NCBI GenBank assembly: GCA_023101885.1
Contig: JALPQD010000241.1
Span: 1,137,001 to 1,201,000, forward strand
DNA from: Typhlomys cinereus
Lineage: Eukaryota > Chordata > Mammalia > Rodentia > Platacanthomyidae
Reading direction: 5' to 3'
DNA length: 64,000 nt
Below the pieces are notes generated by a model that was not told the origin of the DNA, did no database searches, and was given only the letters and a program-made list of their open reading frames with translations. Made by a program: the position numbers and the translations under genes. Below are positions 35,111 through 48,014 of this stretch, piece after piece; the first letter of the stretch is position 1; every line of letters begins with the position of its first letter.

Positions 35111-38100
35111 GAAATAGGTGTTATTCCAGACACCAAATAAACCCCAGGCTGAAGTACCTACATTAATTACAAGACACAGGAAATATCCTCTGTGATACAA
35201 CAGTTTGTGATGGCTATGTGTCCTTAGTGGTTAAGTGTCACACTTTGAGGTCTGCTACTTCAGGACTCCACGGTTTTCATCCAAAGTGACACCTCATATT
35301 TATAGTCTCACTCTAAATAGAGCTGGCCTTCAATGAAAAACAACCCATACCTCTTCAAAGGTGAAAACACTGTAGTCACTAATGAATATACTTCAGTGAA
35401 AGGAGTGTCATCTGAACCCTCTCACAGACTGTATACGAATGCAGATCTCATACGATAAAGCATAGGTGTCCTATCTCCCGAGCTTCTATATTCTCATTTC
35501 ATTGGTGAAATAAGCCTTCTGTGAAGCAAACAGATCAGTGAAGCAACAGACGAAGCAGTTAGATCAGGACTAGCTGCTCAAGCTGATGAATTAGCGCCAG
35601 ATTATTCAATCATATCAACAATGTTAATGTGAACCAGGCAGTATGTTCTATCCTTATTAGTGAAACACTACTTGAATCCATTCCTACATGTACTTCCCAT
35701 GTTCTGAAAATATATATTATCAAGCTCTTGTACTTCCTGTAGTTTGCAAGTTTCTTTCTTTTTAACAATGGTGTCCACTTGTGTTCTAATATTATGCTCA
35801 TATTTGACATCATCAGATGGTGGAGGCACATAGGCCATCGGGTAAACTTTGAAGAAGGTGAGAATCATCTTTTGAGCATCTGATCCAGATAAGGTTAGAA
35901 GGGATTTTCCTGCAAAGGAAGAATAGTGACTTCTTGCACTATTCCTTATACATACACTTGATTCACTAACATTCATCAGCATCCCTACTGATGATGAATC
36001 AGGATTCCTGAGCAAGGGGTCTCATGTATTGACAGACAAAAGAATACCTGGAGGGGGCTAGGTAAGGTAGATTGTGAAGCCATGCCCCAGAAATTCTGTG
36101 ATTCAGATAAACCCAAGTCAGTCCCCAAATTCTGCATTCTAACAAACTCTCAAGTAAGGCCACTGGCCCTGGTCCCAGGATCATATTTTGAAAATCTCTA
36201 GGAAAGCCAACAAAAATAACTGTTTAAGATTTAATCTTCTGTCGTGAACTTTCCATAAACCTTTATCTCTTGCACCTCAGTTTTGCTATGTGAATAAACA
36301 CCCACAATTCTTATGAAAAGTGTGCAAACAAATTAAGCCTGTGTCTTAGCAACAGATTTCTCAATAAAGCCAGAAGCCTACTTCGTGACAGGCGCTCCTT
36401 AAATGCTAGATTCAGGTGGAGATAAAAGCTGTTATGTTTTGCTTCCTGAACCTCACAGATTCAGAAATCTGCGGTAAATGACAAATTATATACCTGTTCA
36501 CCTGTGGGAACGAGCAGAGATAGTGCCCTCTGAGGATTCAGAGCGAAAGAGATGGAGACATTGTTCTGCTTGCTGCTCAGATGACATCCCTAAAAATAGA
36601 TGTCTGTTAATTATAGGAAACATGTGTTCCTCCAAATTGCAGGGGGCAATTACAAGGCAAATTATCAAGTTATTTCAGTTGAGAAAGCTTTTTCTTTTCA
36701 ATACTGCTGTTGCCTTCAGTAAAATTCTGTTCCAGAATAATAATTGGTGTGTCCGGTCCAGGACTACAATATTCCTAGGATGCTCTTGGTTAATCAATTC
36801 CCCTACTTCATTTACTCATCAATTTGTTCAACGAATAATTGCCATGGGCCTGGTATGTGGGAGGAAAAGTTAAAATTTTAATATAATGATGTACCAACTT
36901 CATAGTAACAACAACAATAAATAGCTAAATTAATACATTTCTTAAAGACATATGAAGCTCTGGCTACAATGCTAAAAACTTACATAAAATGTATAGTATA
37001 TAACAAAATTGTGCACTCATGTGATACATATGCAATTGCTTACATATGCAATTCATAGTAAAAGATTATCTCATTGTTCAACTAGATGCTATTATCCCAA
37101 ATTTGTAACTAAGAACACTGAATTTAAAATAAAATGAAAAATTTCCCTAAGGTTCAGTTGTTGTTGAGTGTATCACTAAATACTTGAATCCTCATTTGCC
37201 GTTTCTGCATTGCTTTATCAGGAGCTCTTTTGGTTGGGTGATCTCCAAACATATCAAGCCACTGCATGATAGCAGAGGGGAGCAAGAGTAGTGGGGGGCA
37301 CAGTGCTCTCTGGAAGTCCAACTAAAGTCCAACTAATGGCACAACTGTAGAGAGCAGTGTTTTCCATGAGCCTCCCATGGATGTACTCCAGCAGATGTGC
37401 AGTACCATGGTCCTGGGATTCAAAAAGGAGGATATACTTCAAATAAATCTCATCAAGCAGGAAGATAATTGGGAAGAAGGAATTAGGCATTTTAGGAATT
37501 GCACTAATTCAGAATAAGAGAACACAATGAAAGAACAATAGATTATATATAACTAGAAAAGTGGGCAAGAGGTAGATTGTTACTGCACTTGTCTGCCTTC
37601 CCAGGATACGTGGATATTTTCCTGGAGGTAACAAAGGAACCTTTGAAGGTGGAATAACAGGATCTATTCTGGAGGTCATGAAGTTAAGAATGGATCACAG
37701 AAGTGAGTCCAAGCAAGAAAGGTGACAAGATCCTGGCTTAGTCAGCCCAGGAGAGAGGAAGATTTATAAGGAAGCAAAACCTACAGGAGTGGGAAATAAG
37801 TAGATTTAATGATGTGGTGAAGACGATGTTAAGAATGATACCTAAATTTAGGGTTTAAATGAATAGGCAGTGAGAACAACCTAATTTCATTTAGGGTTAT
37901 TTGAGCCAAAGTGTTTTCTTTTGAACTTTTGACCTTTAGTTAAACAGATTGCCCCTCTTTGTATCAGCTTCTTTATCAGCCAAGTATATCATGGAGATTG
38001 GATTATGGTTTTGAAATCTAGTTCTTATGCTTCTCCCTAGACCTTTTCCCAATGAATTATTGTCTGAGTTACATTGCAAGGTTAATTTGATTTATGCAAA

Positions 38101-38306
38101 CATGAGTTCTATTGTTGCTTGTTCATCCAAAGGAGCTGAACAGAACTATGCTGCTATACTCTGCAGCATACTTCCCCCTTTGTCCACTGCCTTCCTTAAT
38201 TTCACTTTCTCTTAATTCCACTTTCTCTGAAAGTTAATTGGGCCCAGTGTTCAGAAGATCACCTTCCTCAGTTTTAAACACATCTTCCATCCTCCCAATG
38301 GCTTAC

Positions 38307-38409
38307 CTGTCCCTGCTTATGCTCGTCTGACTGTTTTGCCAGCTGAGAGCCTTTGTGCTATCCATTCCTGACATCTGGGTCTTGTTCCTCCTTCCCAGCA
38401 GTGAGACTT
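38307..38409 (-). other. Pseudo-exon candidate in the AGBL1 intron
   Basis: On the minus strand a 103-bp stretch has a plausible acceptor (..aaatattgcag) and an excellent donor (ACAG|gtaagc), with one open frame across it. Exons A and B join in phase 0, so including 103 bp would shift the AGBL1 frame. It also has no resemblance to the carboxypeptidase family. I read it as a decoy or non-conserved alternative exon. Confidence 0.3.
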
Positions 38410-41400
38410 CTGCAATATTTATACAATTGCCACAAGAAAATAAAGGCGATGCTGCAACTGAGAGAAGGCAAATTCTGGACAATGCGACAGAATTCCAAAA
38501 AAGCGACACTTTCAAGTAAAGCAACCAAAGCTCACTCAAGCCCTGGAGATTCTGTTTGTGCACAATACTGAGCAGACAGCATTCAGCCAAGTTTCTGAGA
38601 ATAGTAAACATCTCCAGAAGGGAAATGATGTTAATGACATGTTCAATTATCTTCCAAGAACCTAGTATACAAGACTGTATCTCCTAGTTATTTAAGTGAC
38701 AGTCATAAAACCTTTCCTCAGTGTCTAACGGCATTGGTTCTGGGAGCCCTTGTTAACAAAAATCCATGAATACTCAAATCCCTTATGATATGTAGTATGA
38801 TATTTGCATGTAAGCTATACATTGTTACCTGAAAACTATCGAATTATTTTTGCATCGCCTACAATTCTGAATGTAATGTAAATGCTATGTTAATAGTTAT
38901 GACCCTAAGTATTGTTAGGGAATAACAGCAGGGAAACATTTGCAATGTTCATTACAGTTGCAATCTCTACTGAATATTTTCAATGTGCAATTTGTCAAAA
39001 CAGGGGATGCAAAATTCATGAACAGCCAAGGTTGACTGCATTATTAGCACAGACAACATTTTATCTGACTTCTAGGCAATATCCAATCATGCATAAGTTT
39101 AGTCACAAAGAACATAATGTTTTTCAATTGCATTGAAAATTCCTAAGTAAATTAACACAAAACATGTAATGTTATATGTGGCTTTGTTTTCTTTCCATCA
39201 CCCTTCTACTAACTCAAATAGTTTATTTAAATATTAAATTCATTATCATGCTATTTTCTACTTATTTCTAATTAATATGAAAGTCCAGAAATAGGACATT
39301 GACATTCAACTTCTCCAAAAGTTGAAAAAGGTTATTCATTAAAAAAAAAGACAGGTTACACTTCAAACTCTGATCAGTTTTGTTTCCAAGGCCTACCAAA
39401 ATAAAATGTTTAAAAAGCATGACAAAATTGTTAATTAGTAAAATTTAGAGCAAGTTGTTGCTGGGCTTCCCCTGAGGACTTGTGTTAGCTGTTTCCTTCT
39501 ATATGTCTCTGACCAACTGCTCATAAACAGAACCTTCATACCCCAAGAGAGCACATGGATAGTGAGCTACTAGCAGGTGTTAAAAGGAGGGAATCAGTGG
39601 CCTCCATGTCACCTAAACACTCTTAATTCTTTGCTACCTAGGCCTGTCCATGTAGCATGCAGAATCCTGCCAGGAAAGAATTACTTTATTCATCATTTTG
39701 TGGGGCCTAGTACTAGTCTTTTGGCCAACAACAGATTTCCAAGATGTCTGTGTAAGCTCTCCTATCACAGGGTTCCATTTCAGCATAAGAAGTTTCACCT
39801 CAGCTTTGTCTGTTTCCTGGCTTTCATTCCTTTCTTTGAGGACTGTTGTTTACACAGATTCTGTAGCCTGGATAGGTTTTGTGTTGGGCAAGCATAACTT
39901 CGTGGCACTAAAACCTCATCCCTCTACCCAGTGCCATTAACCATGAGTATCAAATCCTTGCACACGTACAAGACCAACTCTCCTTTGTGCTGAAGACACA
40001 CCTACAGGCCCGCTAACTTCATCTGAAGCTTCTGCTTTGAGTTTTGGTCCTTTGTAGAGAACAATCTCTAAGAAACACTCATTCATCAAACCCATCTCCA
40101 CACAGTTCTTACACTGTCCTTCTCTCCCTCAATCCCTTGCTATTTCCCTAGCTTGAGTCAGAGATACTTTCATGAAGTCTGAAGGGAAACACTGTTCTAG
40201 GACACTGCCTACTATTTTTCCTATAACATATGGATAATCCTACATTTTCAGCTGCTACAGCACCCAGAAAGTACCTGGAAGCCACTAGCAAGGGAAAATG
40301 AAGAGCACCCTTAGGTTTTCAATATATTTATGCAAGACAGTTTTGGAATTCGCCTACTTCTAAATTATCTTTATCAGTAAAATATATGTCCAAACATAGC
40401 TTTTCCATGTCAGAGAAGCATTGTCTAAAACTTACTTTGATACCATGGAGAATTTCTAAGTAACAAAGTACAGAATCAATTCTAATGTTCTCTATTCAGC
40501 ACCTATATGAGCATTAAATTCTCCTTGCTTAACTGTGGGCACGAAGTTTGAGGAGTATTTTCTCCATATCACAGACTCAAATGGAAGAAGGGCAATCTAG
40601 ATTTAGAGCCTTACTACAAGTCAACGAAAGTGAGCAAAAGCAACAATTGTTCTTCTGCAGCTTGTGAGGAATACTTTACAGAGAAAATGAACCATGAGAA
40701 TAATCTTACAAGATGTTTAGGAAGCCATATGCAATCTTTTCTTTTTCGTGCCTTTTTTAAAGTAGGCTAGTTAACTAAATGCTTACACCAGAGAATAGAA
40801 TATGACCAAGAAAGTCATTGGCTAAAAATCCTATTCTACCAGAATAATATATATACCCAGTCCCCTAGCGGCAGGTAGCCCAGCTTGTGTGAAATGTAAA
40901 CAGAAATCAATGCACACTTTAAAGAGCCCTTTATTCCTTTATCCCTTTATCAACATGGACTCACTAGCAAGAGCCATATCAAAATCTCGCCCAATTCTCA
41001 AGCTGAAGTTCCTTACAGAGACCTAAGGGTGAGGGCAGCTGTCACATGCAACTGGAAAGACACTGTTTACCTGGCTTCCTAAGTGCCAACTGCAACTAAA
41101 AGCTGTCTTCTATTGGAGAAGGTGTGCTCCTCTCCCTCACCTGGCCAAGAGCCTCCTGGTTCTTTATGGGGAGAACCACAAACAGGAAACAATTCAACAC
41201 TTCTTGCTAGCTAATTGTAGAACTGGTCTTTTTCTCTGGGATTCCCTGCCAGCATGCTTTGTTCTGGCTGGGTCTTCATTCTGAGTAGAATTTCTACAGA
41301 GTTCCCACTCTATTCTGGTCCATGTCCATTCCTTGATTGAACTGACCCCTCCAGGTTTGGCCAGTCTTATTTCGTGCATCTCCCTTGGTCTCCAAGTTGA

Positions 41401-41439
41401 CTATTAAAGCTCTGCACTCTGGTTTTGTTTTATGTATTT

Positions 41440-41905
41440 TTAAATTTTTTATATTTCTGTAAATGTGTATCAAAAGTAAAAATTATATATCCTGAATATA
41501 AGAGTTGACATATTTGGTATAATTGATTATTCTATCATAATATAGAATGTTACATTACTTGACAAGCTCTCTTCTGGCTCTAGTTATTCATTCCCCTTCC
41601 CAAGAGGCAAACACTACTCTAAGTTTTACCTTCATAAATTACGTAATCTTGAAATAAATTACATAAATGCAAACATACAGCATGTAGCCTTTAGCATGTA
41701 ATTTCTTTCACTCAACATTAGGTTTCAAAATTGATTCATGCTATTGACTGTATCAATAGTTTATTGGGGATTTGATGATGGTATTTGTTTTATGCTTAGG
41801 TTTCAGTTACTCAACAATATGCCAGTGCACAAATATTTTCAAATTTGCTCTAGGTCTAGACTTTTGTATTCTATATCTGTACTCTAATAAATCAGGACAG
41901 ACAAA
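41440..41905 (-). repeat. Old L1 3' UTR fragment, minus strand
   Basis: 'gaggcaaacactactctaag', 'tttctttcactcaacattag' and 'gccagtgcacaaatattttc' follow the order of the complement of an ancient mammalian L1 3' UTR. Confidence 0.55.
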
Positions 41906-42639
41906 CTTGATTCATGAAAACAGGAAAGAACTAGAAGGTTTGTGTGCTATCTGGTGTGTTTCTGTCAGAAATCATATGAAAAGCTTCCCTTGCCTTATGC
42001 AGGGATCTCAAAAACAGAATCACCAAAGTTTCTCCAAATTCATGAGTGCAAAGACCCTAGAGATGACCATGACAGTGGTGTACTCACTGAGGAAAGAATA
42101 TGTACTGTTTTTATCAAGCGAAGAATAAACCAAGGAAAATTCTAGCTCACCCTTCAATTGCAACTCAACTTGCACCTTCATTATTTAGTCCCTTCATAAC
42201 CCTGGGGAGAAAATAATTACTCAACCCCTCATTTGTGTTATAAGTGAGTGTTTCACAAGACTTCCTAAACAGTTTTTACTTTATACCAATTGTGTCTTTA
42301 CAGATCCTATCCCATTTCCTACCACAGCAAACTGTTAACATCTAAAAGAAAATGGTAATCTTTAAAAAATTTAATCTCTAATCCCTAATACAATCAATTT
42401 AACTATACAGTATAAGTAAACAGACAAATAGATGACTGTCCAGATTGGTGGGGCAGTGGATGAATGTATAGGTACATAGATATATGGATGGACTCATCTT
42501 TTAAATACTTATTCTACCCTTAAAATGGAGAAGCATTCAGCACATAACCTCAAAGCCTTCTGCAACAAAAGGTGCTTATGACAGAAAAAATAGTTGGCAA
42601 AGTTGCAGAATAAAAGTGATTGTGGACTGCTTGGCTCTT

Positions 42640-43109
42640 ATCATGACATCTAAGTCACATCTACCCTTACTTACCTCAAGGCTCAGGGAACATTGCAGAA
42701 GAGGGATTGGTAAGATTATCTAAAATGGGACAATGATGGGCTAAACGCTGTCTCCTGACAAGAACGCTATGACAAGAACTGCATGCTAACTGTCCTAGCG
42801 GCAATCAGGAAAAGGGAAATATCTCAAGAGGCTTCATACCTCCCTGAGAGAGTCATGAAAACTAATAGGGAAGAAAAGGAAGATGGAATCCTCTGTGGTA
42901 TGCTCACTGATCTATGACACTTGCTGGAGCATGAATCATGTCAAGCATATGACACAAAAGGCAAACTAGATGAAGCACAATGGGTCACACAAGTGAAAAG
43001 ACTTGAAAATAGGAGAGAGTGTGACAGTGGAGATAAGAGTCATCAGAGGAAAAGGAAGGAGGATGGGAATTGGGACTAAGGGAAGAGAAAAAAAAACAGA
43101 AAATTATTA
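42640..43109 (+). mobile_element. L1 3' end (older copy) next to a second L1
   Basis: It contains 'caaggctcagggaacattgc' and 'agaagagggattggtaagat', matching the L1 3' UTR wording at 43535-43575. It ends in a G/A-rich block and an A-rich tail (43080-43109). The left limit is approximate. Confidence 0.5.
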
Positions 43110-43121
43110 AAAAAGAAATTA

Positions 43122-44149
43122 GAAAATAGGCCACCATCAAGGACTGCAAGTAAATAATGAGACATCTGGTTAAGTTCACAGACTTTCCTTTCTGATCATG
43201 TGCAACTGATGGGGTATGATCTCACCAGAAGCGGAGGGCATATAGTCTGGCAGATAGAAAGTAACCATTTTGCAAATGGGAGACTGACCCCTCCTGCACC
43301 ACGGTCTCCTACTTTTATTCCATCTACCTTTGAATATACTCTTATAACAAGATTTAATTTAACAGGTTTTTATCTCTGGCCAGGGGGTGACATCCAATAC
43401 CTATCAGGATGGAGTCAACGGCATTGCAGGAGCAGCAAAACTGAAAAAAAAAATCAACAAACCATAATTCAGAACATCAGAGACTCTATATCAACCACCT
43501 GTAACTGGGCCTGCCTAATCTCTCCCTATCCTGAAGCTCAGGGAAATTTGCAGAAGAGGGGGCTGTAAGATTATAAGAGCCTAAAGATGGGGAGGAGCAA
43601 CAATATGCAAGATACTCCACACAAGTTAGGGCCGAAGCAATCATAATAGCACTTTGCATGACCTGCGCAATGGCCAACACATTATTGACCCCACAAAGTC
43701 TAGCATGGACTAAAGGCACTAGGATCCTTGGAGTCTAGGGATTGACAGCCACAGTAGTGTTCCTATGCTTAAGGAGAACACAGGAAAGGTTCTGGAAAAT
43801 GCCGCTGAGTACTTGCACCTCATCAGAGAGGAGGACCCAGAGGAGAATTTGGCATGCACATTAAAGGATGCTCCGGGGAAGGGGGAGGAGGCATTGGGGG
43901 ATGGGGAGGGAAGGGGGAGTGAGGGGGGGAGTAGGGCGGTTGGGAGTATGGAGGAAGGGAGGGGACCAGTGTACCTGTTAAGTTTGCATGATTGGAAATA
44001 AAAAAAAGGAAAAAATATATGAATGGGGAAATGAGTAGACATATGATAAAGAAATATGTCTATAGAATCTAGATCATGGGAGTGTGGGTATATATTTCAA
44101 AATCTTTTCAACTTTATTATCTTTAGAAATCTTCACAATAAAATATCAA
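43122..44149 (+). mobile_element. L1 3' UTR copy with possible 3' transduction
   Basis: 43122-44010 is an L1 3' UTR homologous over its length to the complement of 16819-17740. Shared features include 'gaaaataggccaccatcaag', 'ataattcagaacatcagaga', the G-rich block at 43875-43965 and the end at 'gcatgattggaaataaaaaa'. About 140 bp of unrelated sequence follows, with AATAAA at 44137-44142 and an A run from 44148. The flanks aaaaagaaatta at 43110-43121 and 44151-44162 look like target-site duplications enclosing both parts. Confidence 0.65.
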
Positions 44150-44499
44150 AAAAAAGAAATTATAGAGAAACCATGATATATGGATGGATGGATAGATATC
44201 ACTATTTTAAACCGAATGACCTCTCTGATCTTTAGCAATTCTCAGAAGAATCAGGGTAATAATTTCTCTCTCCCTGTTCCATACTCACTGATTCTTAGAA
44301 TTCACATAAATCCACCAAGCAATATTCAAATGTCTGAGTAGCATCTAGAACAGGTGGATGTCCCTGGTCATCATAAAGTGTTTTCTAGCTGGTTCAGAAA
44401 ATATTTTCATTACGAGCCAGAGGTCGGGCAGGGTTAGCATTATTCTCCACCTACAGAACCCAAGAAGCAGTGTGGACAACAGAGGAAATCTTCCTATAC

Positions 44500-44830
44500 A
44501 GAACAGGCTCAGTGTAAGTTAATTGGCAGTGCTGCTTCTGCCAGCAGGAGGCGTGTTAAATATAGCCCTGTAGGTAACTAAAAGGTGCTGTTGAGCCCAT
44601 TAGAGAGCTCTGCAATGCTGTGAACAGCATTTAGTCCTCAGCTGTTTCTCACCCACCTCTCAGATGGTCCCAGCAGGAAACAAGTCTGTGGCTGTCATGT
44701 TTATAGCTAATTAATGTTTATTTATATTTTTAAACAAGCCTTTCACCTGTCACGCTTTAAAATAATGTTCTGCTCTTCAATTAGAGATTGTCAGAGCAGA
44801 AAGAAATCCTGTTTCGTTGTTGGTTTATTA
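44500..44830. promoter_or_regulatory. Candidate conserved noncoding element with CTCF-like motif
   Basis: This is a repeat-free stretch of mixed composition, unlike its AT-rich and repeat-derived surroundings. 'gccagcaggaggcgt' (44540-44554) is close to the CTCF core, with one off-consensus base. TAATTA-type homeodomain sites lie at about 44708-44714. There is no coding potential. Function is inferred only from composition and motifs. Confidence 0.25.
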
Positions 44831-45814
44831 TGTGCATGTGTTTAAACGCGTATCAGAGATGGAGTTCTTCCTGGAGGCTAAAGCTTCCCACACACAGAAA
44901 CAACCTTTTTCCAGTTTTCAACCGTGAGATTGGAGTCCTGCTATGCAGGCCATGAACTTGCTCAAGAGAATCGACAGTAGAGCATGCAGTGCCCTCTAGG
45001 ATGAAGCTGGCGATGTCAGAACAACAGGATTGAACATTTGGACCTCTGTAGAACCTGGGATCTTAAGGGAGGGAAATGGCCTTTGTTCTCTGAGCAAAAG
45101 AAAAAAAAAGTGTCAAGTTGAAGGGAGTCAAACTTTGCAGGTTTCAGAGTAGATTTGTCATTCTACAAGCTCCTCATAGATAAACTTTATACTTTGGAAC
45201 ATTCTGCTAGATAAGAACACCTTTCTTTAGCTAGGGATTTGGATGGTAATATGCAATATTTACAATGTGATTTACTGACAAAGTCTTAGATCTCAAGGCA
45301 TCCACTTAGCCTTTGAGGAAGGCCCAATACAGAGTGACTAGTATCAGAAAGGAGAGGCACTCCACTGCTGCATAACTGAACCCAAATACAATACCCCAAT
45401 ATATTTATGGACTACAGTGTGATATTTCAATAGCTATATTCAACCTGGGCTGATCAAGTCAAGATAACAAACTTGTCCAGCTTTTTATGTTTATATTATA
45501 TGTGGAATCTTAGTGATCCTCTGGTATAGTTATTCACCAAATGAATAACTATACCAGGGGATCTCTATTACTATCTTCAGTAAGGCTACTATGAACTTCA
45601 ATCATACCACTGTGGCATAGAACACTTTTGAGTTTACTGCTTCTGTCTTCATGGGTTGTGGATCTGCTATCTGGTTGTTCTCTATCCTTTAGCCATTCTT
45701 CTTCCTTGGTTCCCTTTCACTTTCTAGAAAGCCCCTATTCTTTATTCAGATTGACATTTTAAAACATTCACAAATTAATGACTACTTGGAATATTTATTA
45801 TTCTTTTCTAAAGA

Positions 45815-45846
45815 GTTTTTTAACTTTACTTATTAGTGTGTGAGTT

Positions 45847-45900
<54 letters not shown>

Positions 45901-46060
45901 ATGCGTGTGCATGTGTGTGGAGACTGCATGTAGAGGAAGTCAAAGAACATTTGCTTTCTAAGAGTTATTTCATTCTGAGAGTTATTTCACCATGTGGGCT
46001 TCTGGGAATCCCAACTCAGGTTGCCAGGTTTGCAAGCAGATACTTTTAAGCACATTGTGA
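45815..46060 (-). repeat. B2/B3-like SINE with (TG)n, minus strand
   Basis: On + it runs from a T-rich tail (45815) to a long TG run (45850-45899). It continues into 'ttatttcaccatgtgggctt', 'ctgggaatcccaactcaggt' and a tRNA-like head remnant ('gcaagcagatacttttaagc'). Confidence 0.65.
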
Positions 46061-46064
46061 AGAA

Positions 46065-46410
46065 TTGGTAGTGTCTAATTGATGAGGGAAGGCCTATCCA
46101 TGATGGGTGAGATCATTCCCCAGATGGTGGATAAGATGGACAGAACTTTTTCAGTGGTTTCACATATCTCGGCGTACTTTTTTAAGTTTATAGACTAGAA
46201 AGTAAGAAAATTTCCCTCTCTTTCAGCAATTCCTGCTGATATAGTGTGGCGAGTTTCCTTGGTTCCAGTTCCCGATGTTAATGTAAACTCTCCTGCCACT
46301 CTGCATTATGAGCTGCAACTAAAATCATAAGCGAGACTAAAACTTTTTTGTCCCCTAAGTTGTTTGGCTGTGAATTTATTAGCAGCACACGGACGAACTA
46401 TAATATACTC
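46065..46410 (+). repeat. MaLR-like LTR remnant
   Basis: The 3' half resembles MaLR LTR ends: 'aactctcctgccactctgca', 'tatgagctgcaactaaaatc', 'tcccctaagttgtttggctg', then 'tttattagcagcacacggac'. The 5' half is poorly preserved. Confidence 0.45.
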
Positions 46411-46504
46411 TATATCTCATGAAGAAATATAGTTAAAATAATAATTATAAAATAGCCTCAGTGTGGACTGGCTGCAGCATAGAAAGCAAAGCCACATCAT
46501 AGTA

Positions 46505-46830
46505 GAGATTCTGGACTAACAAAGTTCTTGCAGGAAGTTGTGTCCTGGAAAAGCTGATCTGTCCCAAAGCTGCAGCAGGGAAGTTGTGGTCCAGCAGAGC
46601 CAGCCTGTTGCAAAGTTACAACAGGGAAGTTATTGTCTGTCAGAACTGCTCTGTCCTAAAACTGTCCTAGGGAAATAGTGGTCTGCCAGAGCCAGACTGT
46701 CCCAAAAGTGCAGCAGGGATGTTGTCCTGGTAGAGCTGACGCGTCCAAAGCTATAACTTTGAAGTGTGACCTTTGAAAGCTGCCTGTTTCAAGGTTGGAG
46801 CAAGGCATGACTTAGGCAGAACTCTGTCTG
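46505..46830. repeat. 46-bp imperfect minisatellite, about six units
   Basis: Units are anchored by ctgtcccaaag and variants at 46559, 46605, 46651, 46697, about 46740 and 46784. Each is followed by 'ctgcagcagggaagttgtgg' and 'tccagcagagccagc' or decayed versions. The spacing is 46, 46, 46, 43 and 44 bp. Confidence 0.85.
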
Positions 46831-48014
46831 CCTTGTCTTTTCAAGATAAGATGTCTTAAGCTTGGTTTTAAATTCTCTTCAGAGCACATTGTGTGCAGAA
46901 TAGAAATCCAGAGCCTCCTCATTTTCTCATGCCCTTTACACCTGCTGATGCAGTGTTTATTTAATTGCTCTATAAAATAATAAACACTTGGGAAAGTGGC
47001 TAATGCTAGTCTGCATTAGGGGGTATGCAGACCACCCCATTCCCTGCTTTCCTGTATATAGTCTGCTTTTTTTCTTTATTCTTGCATCACTCCAGCACAG
47101 TAAAATCATGTGAGCTTGTGGCAACTCATCACCAAGATTCAGGTGAACATACCTGATTGATACGTACATTGCTTGAGAAGTAGCTGCTATTCATCCAACA
47201 TTGAAGAAGATTCCTGCATCAGCTCTCTCAGACTTTGCTAAGCATGCCCTGTACCTTTGCTGATTGCAATTGGTACCTGTTCACTGCAATGTACTGTAAC
47301 TACAAGTTCACAGCTATTTTGAGTTCCACAATCCTAGGTAATCATTGAACCTGGAGGTAGTATTAAATGCCCCTACCACATACTTTCAAGGAATAAGTCA
47401 CAGAAAGGCTGGGTTGCTGGGCAGAAAAACACATCAGCAACAAATCCCCCTGTCGTACATGTTTGAGTGGACTTAGGAAAATCTCTTATCCTGTTCCTCT
47501 CTTGTACTATGTTACCTTTGTCAATACTCATTGAATGTGCCACTGTTTTTAGCATATAGTAGTAGATAGTTTAAATTAATGACAGAAGTGTTTCTATTGG
47601 CCAATCCAACAGCTTCTTCACTTTATGCTAAGTTGTTCAAATCAGGAAAGGACTCTAAAGTTAAACAATTTCTCCTCTATAGTTCTCCAAACAGATCTGT
47701 TCCGTTTTCAGACAAAAATGAACAACTTCACATAATCACTCTGTTGCCATTTCTTCTTTCTTATTTGAAGCTGAGGCCTCAAGTTTTAAATTTTCAGAAG
47801 CTGGGGAGAAAAGTATATATTGGAAGGTATCTAGGAAGAACAGTACTAAAAATCTTCCTGGTAACTTCATGAGTGCTAGGTTAACATAAAAATGACCACT
47901 ATAGGATTTCTCCACTTTATCAAAAATGGTTTGTAGATTTTTTTGGTCAATAATGGCAGGGGATAGAAAAATCAAGAACTAGGAAAAAGAATGAAATAAT
48001 TGTATTTCCCAGTT

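Noticed and set aside
37254..37490. Minus-strand frame containing IHGRLMEN, faintly like the CCP HGHS region
   Set aside because: The genuine HGHS exon is at 32364-32495. The similarity is limited to a few residues, and key His/Ser/Lys positions are absent.
40900..41430. Possible second LTR ending near 'ctattaaagctctgcactc'
   Set aside because: I could not define TG/CA ends, a TATA box or a flanking duplication, so it is mentioned only as a possibility within the intron entry.
43200..44042. Frames of 77-122 codons on both strands
   Set aside because: They lie in the L1 3' UTR, which is noncoding and has the same artefact pattern as the other copy.
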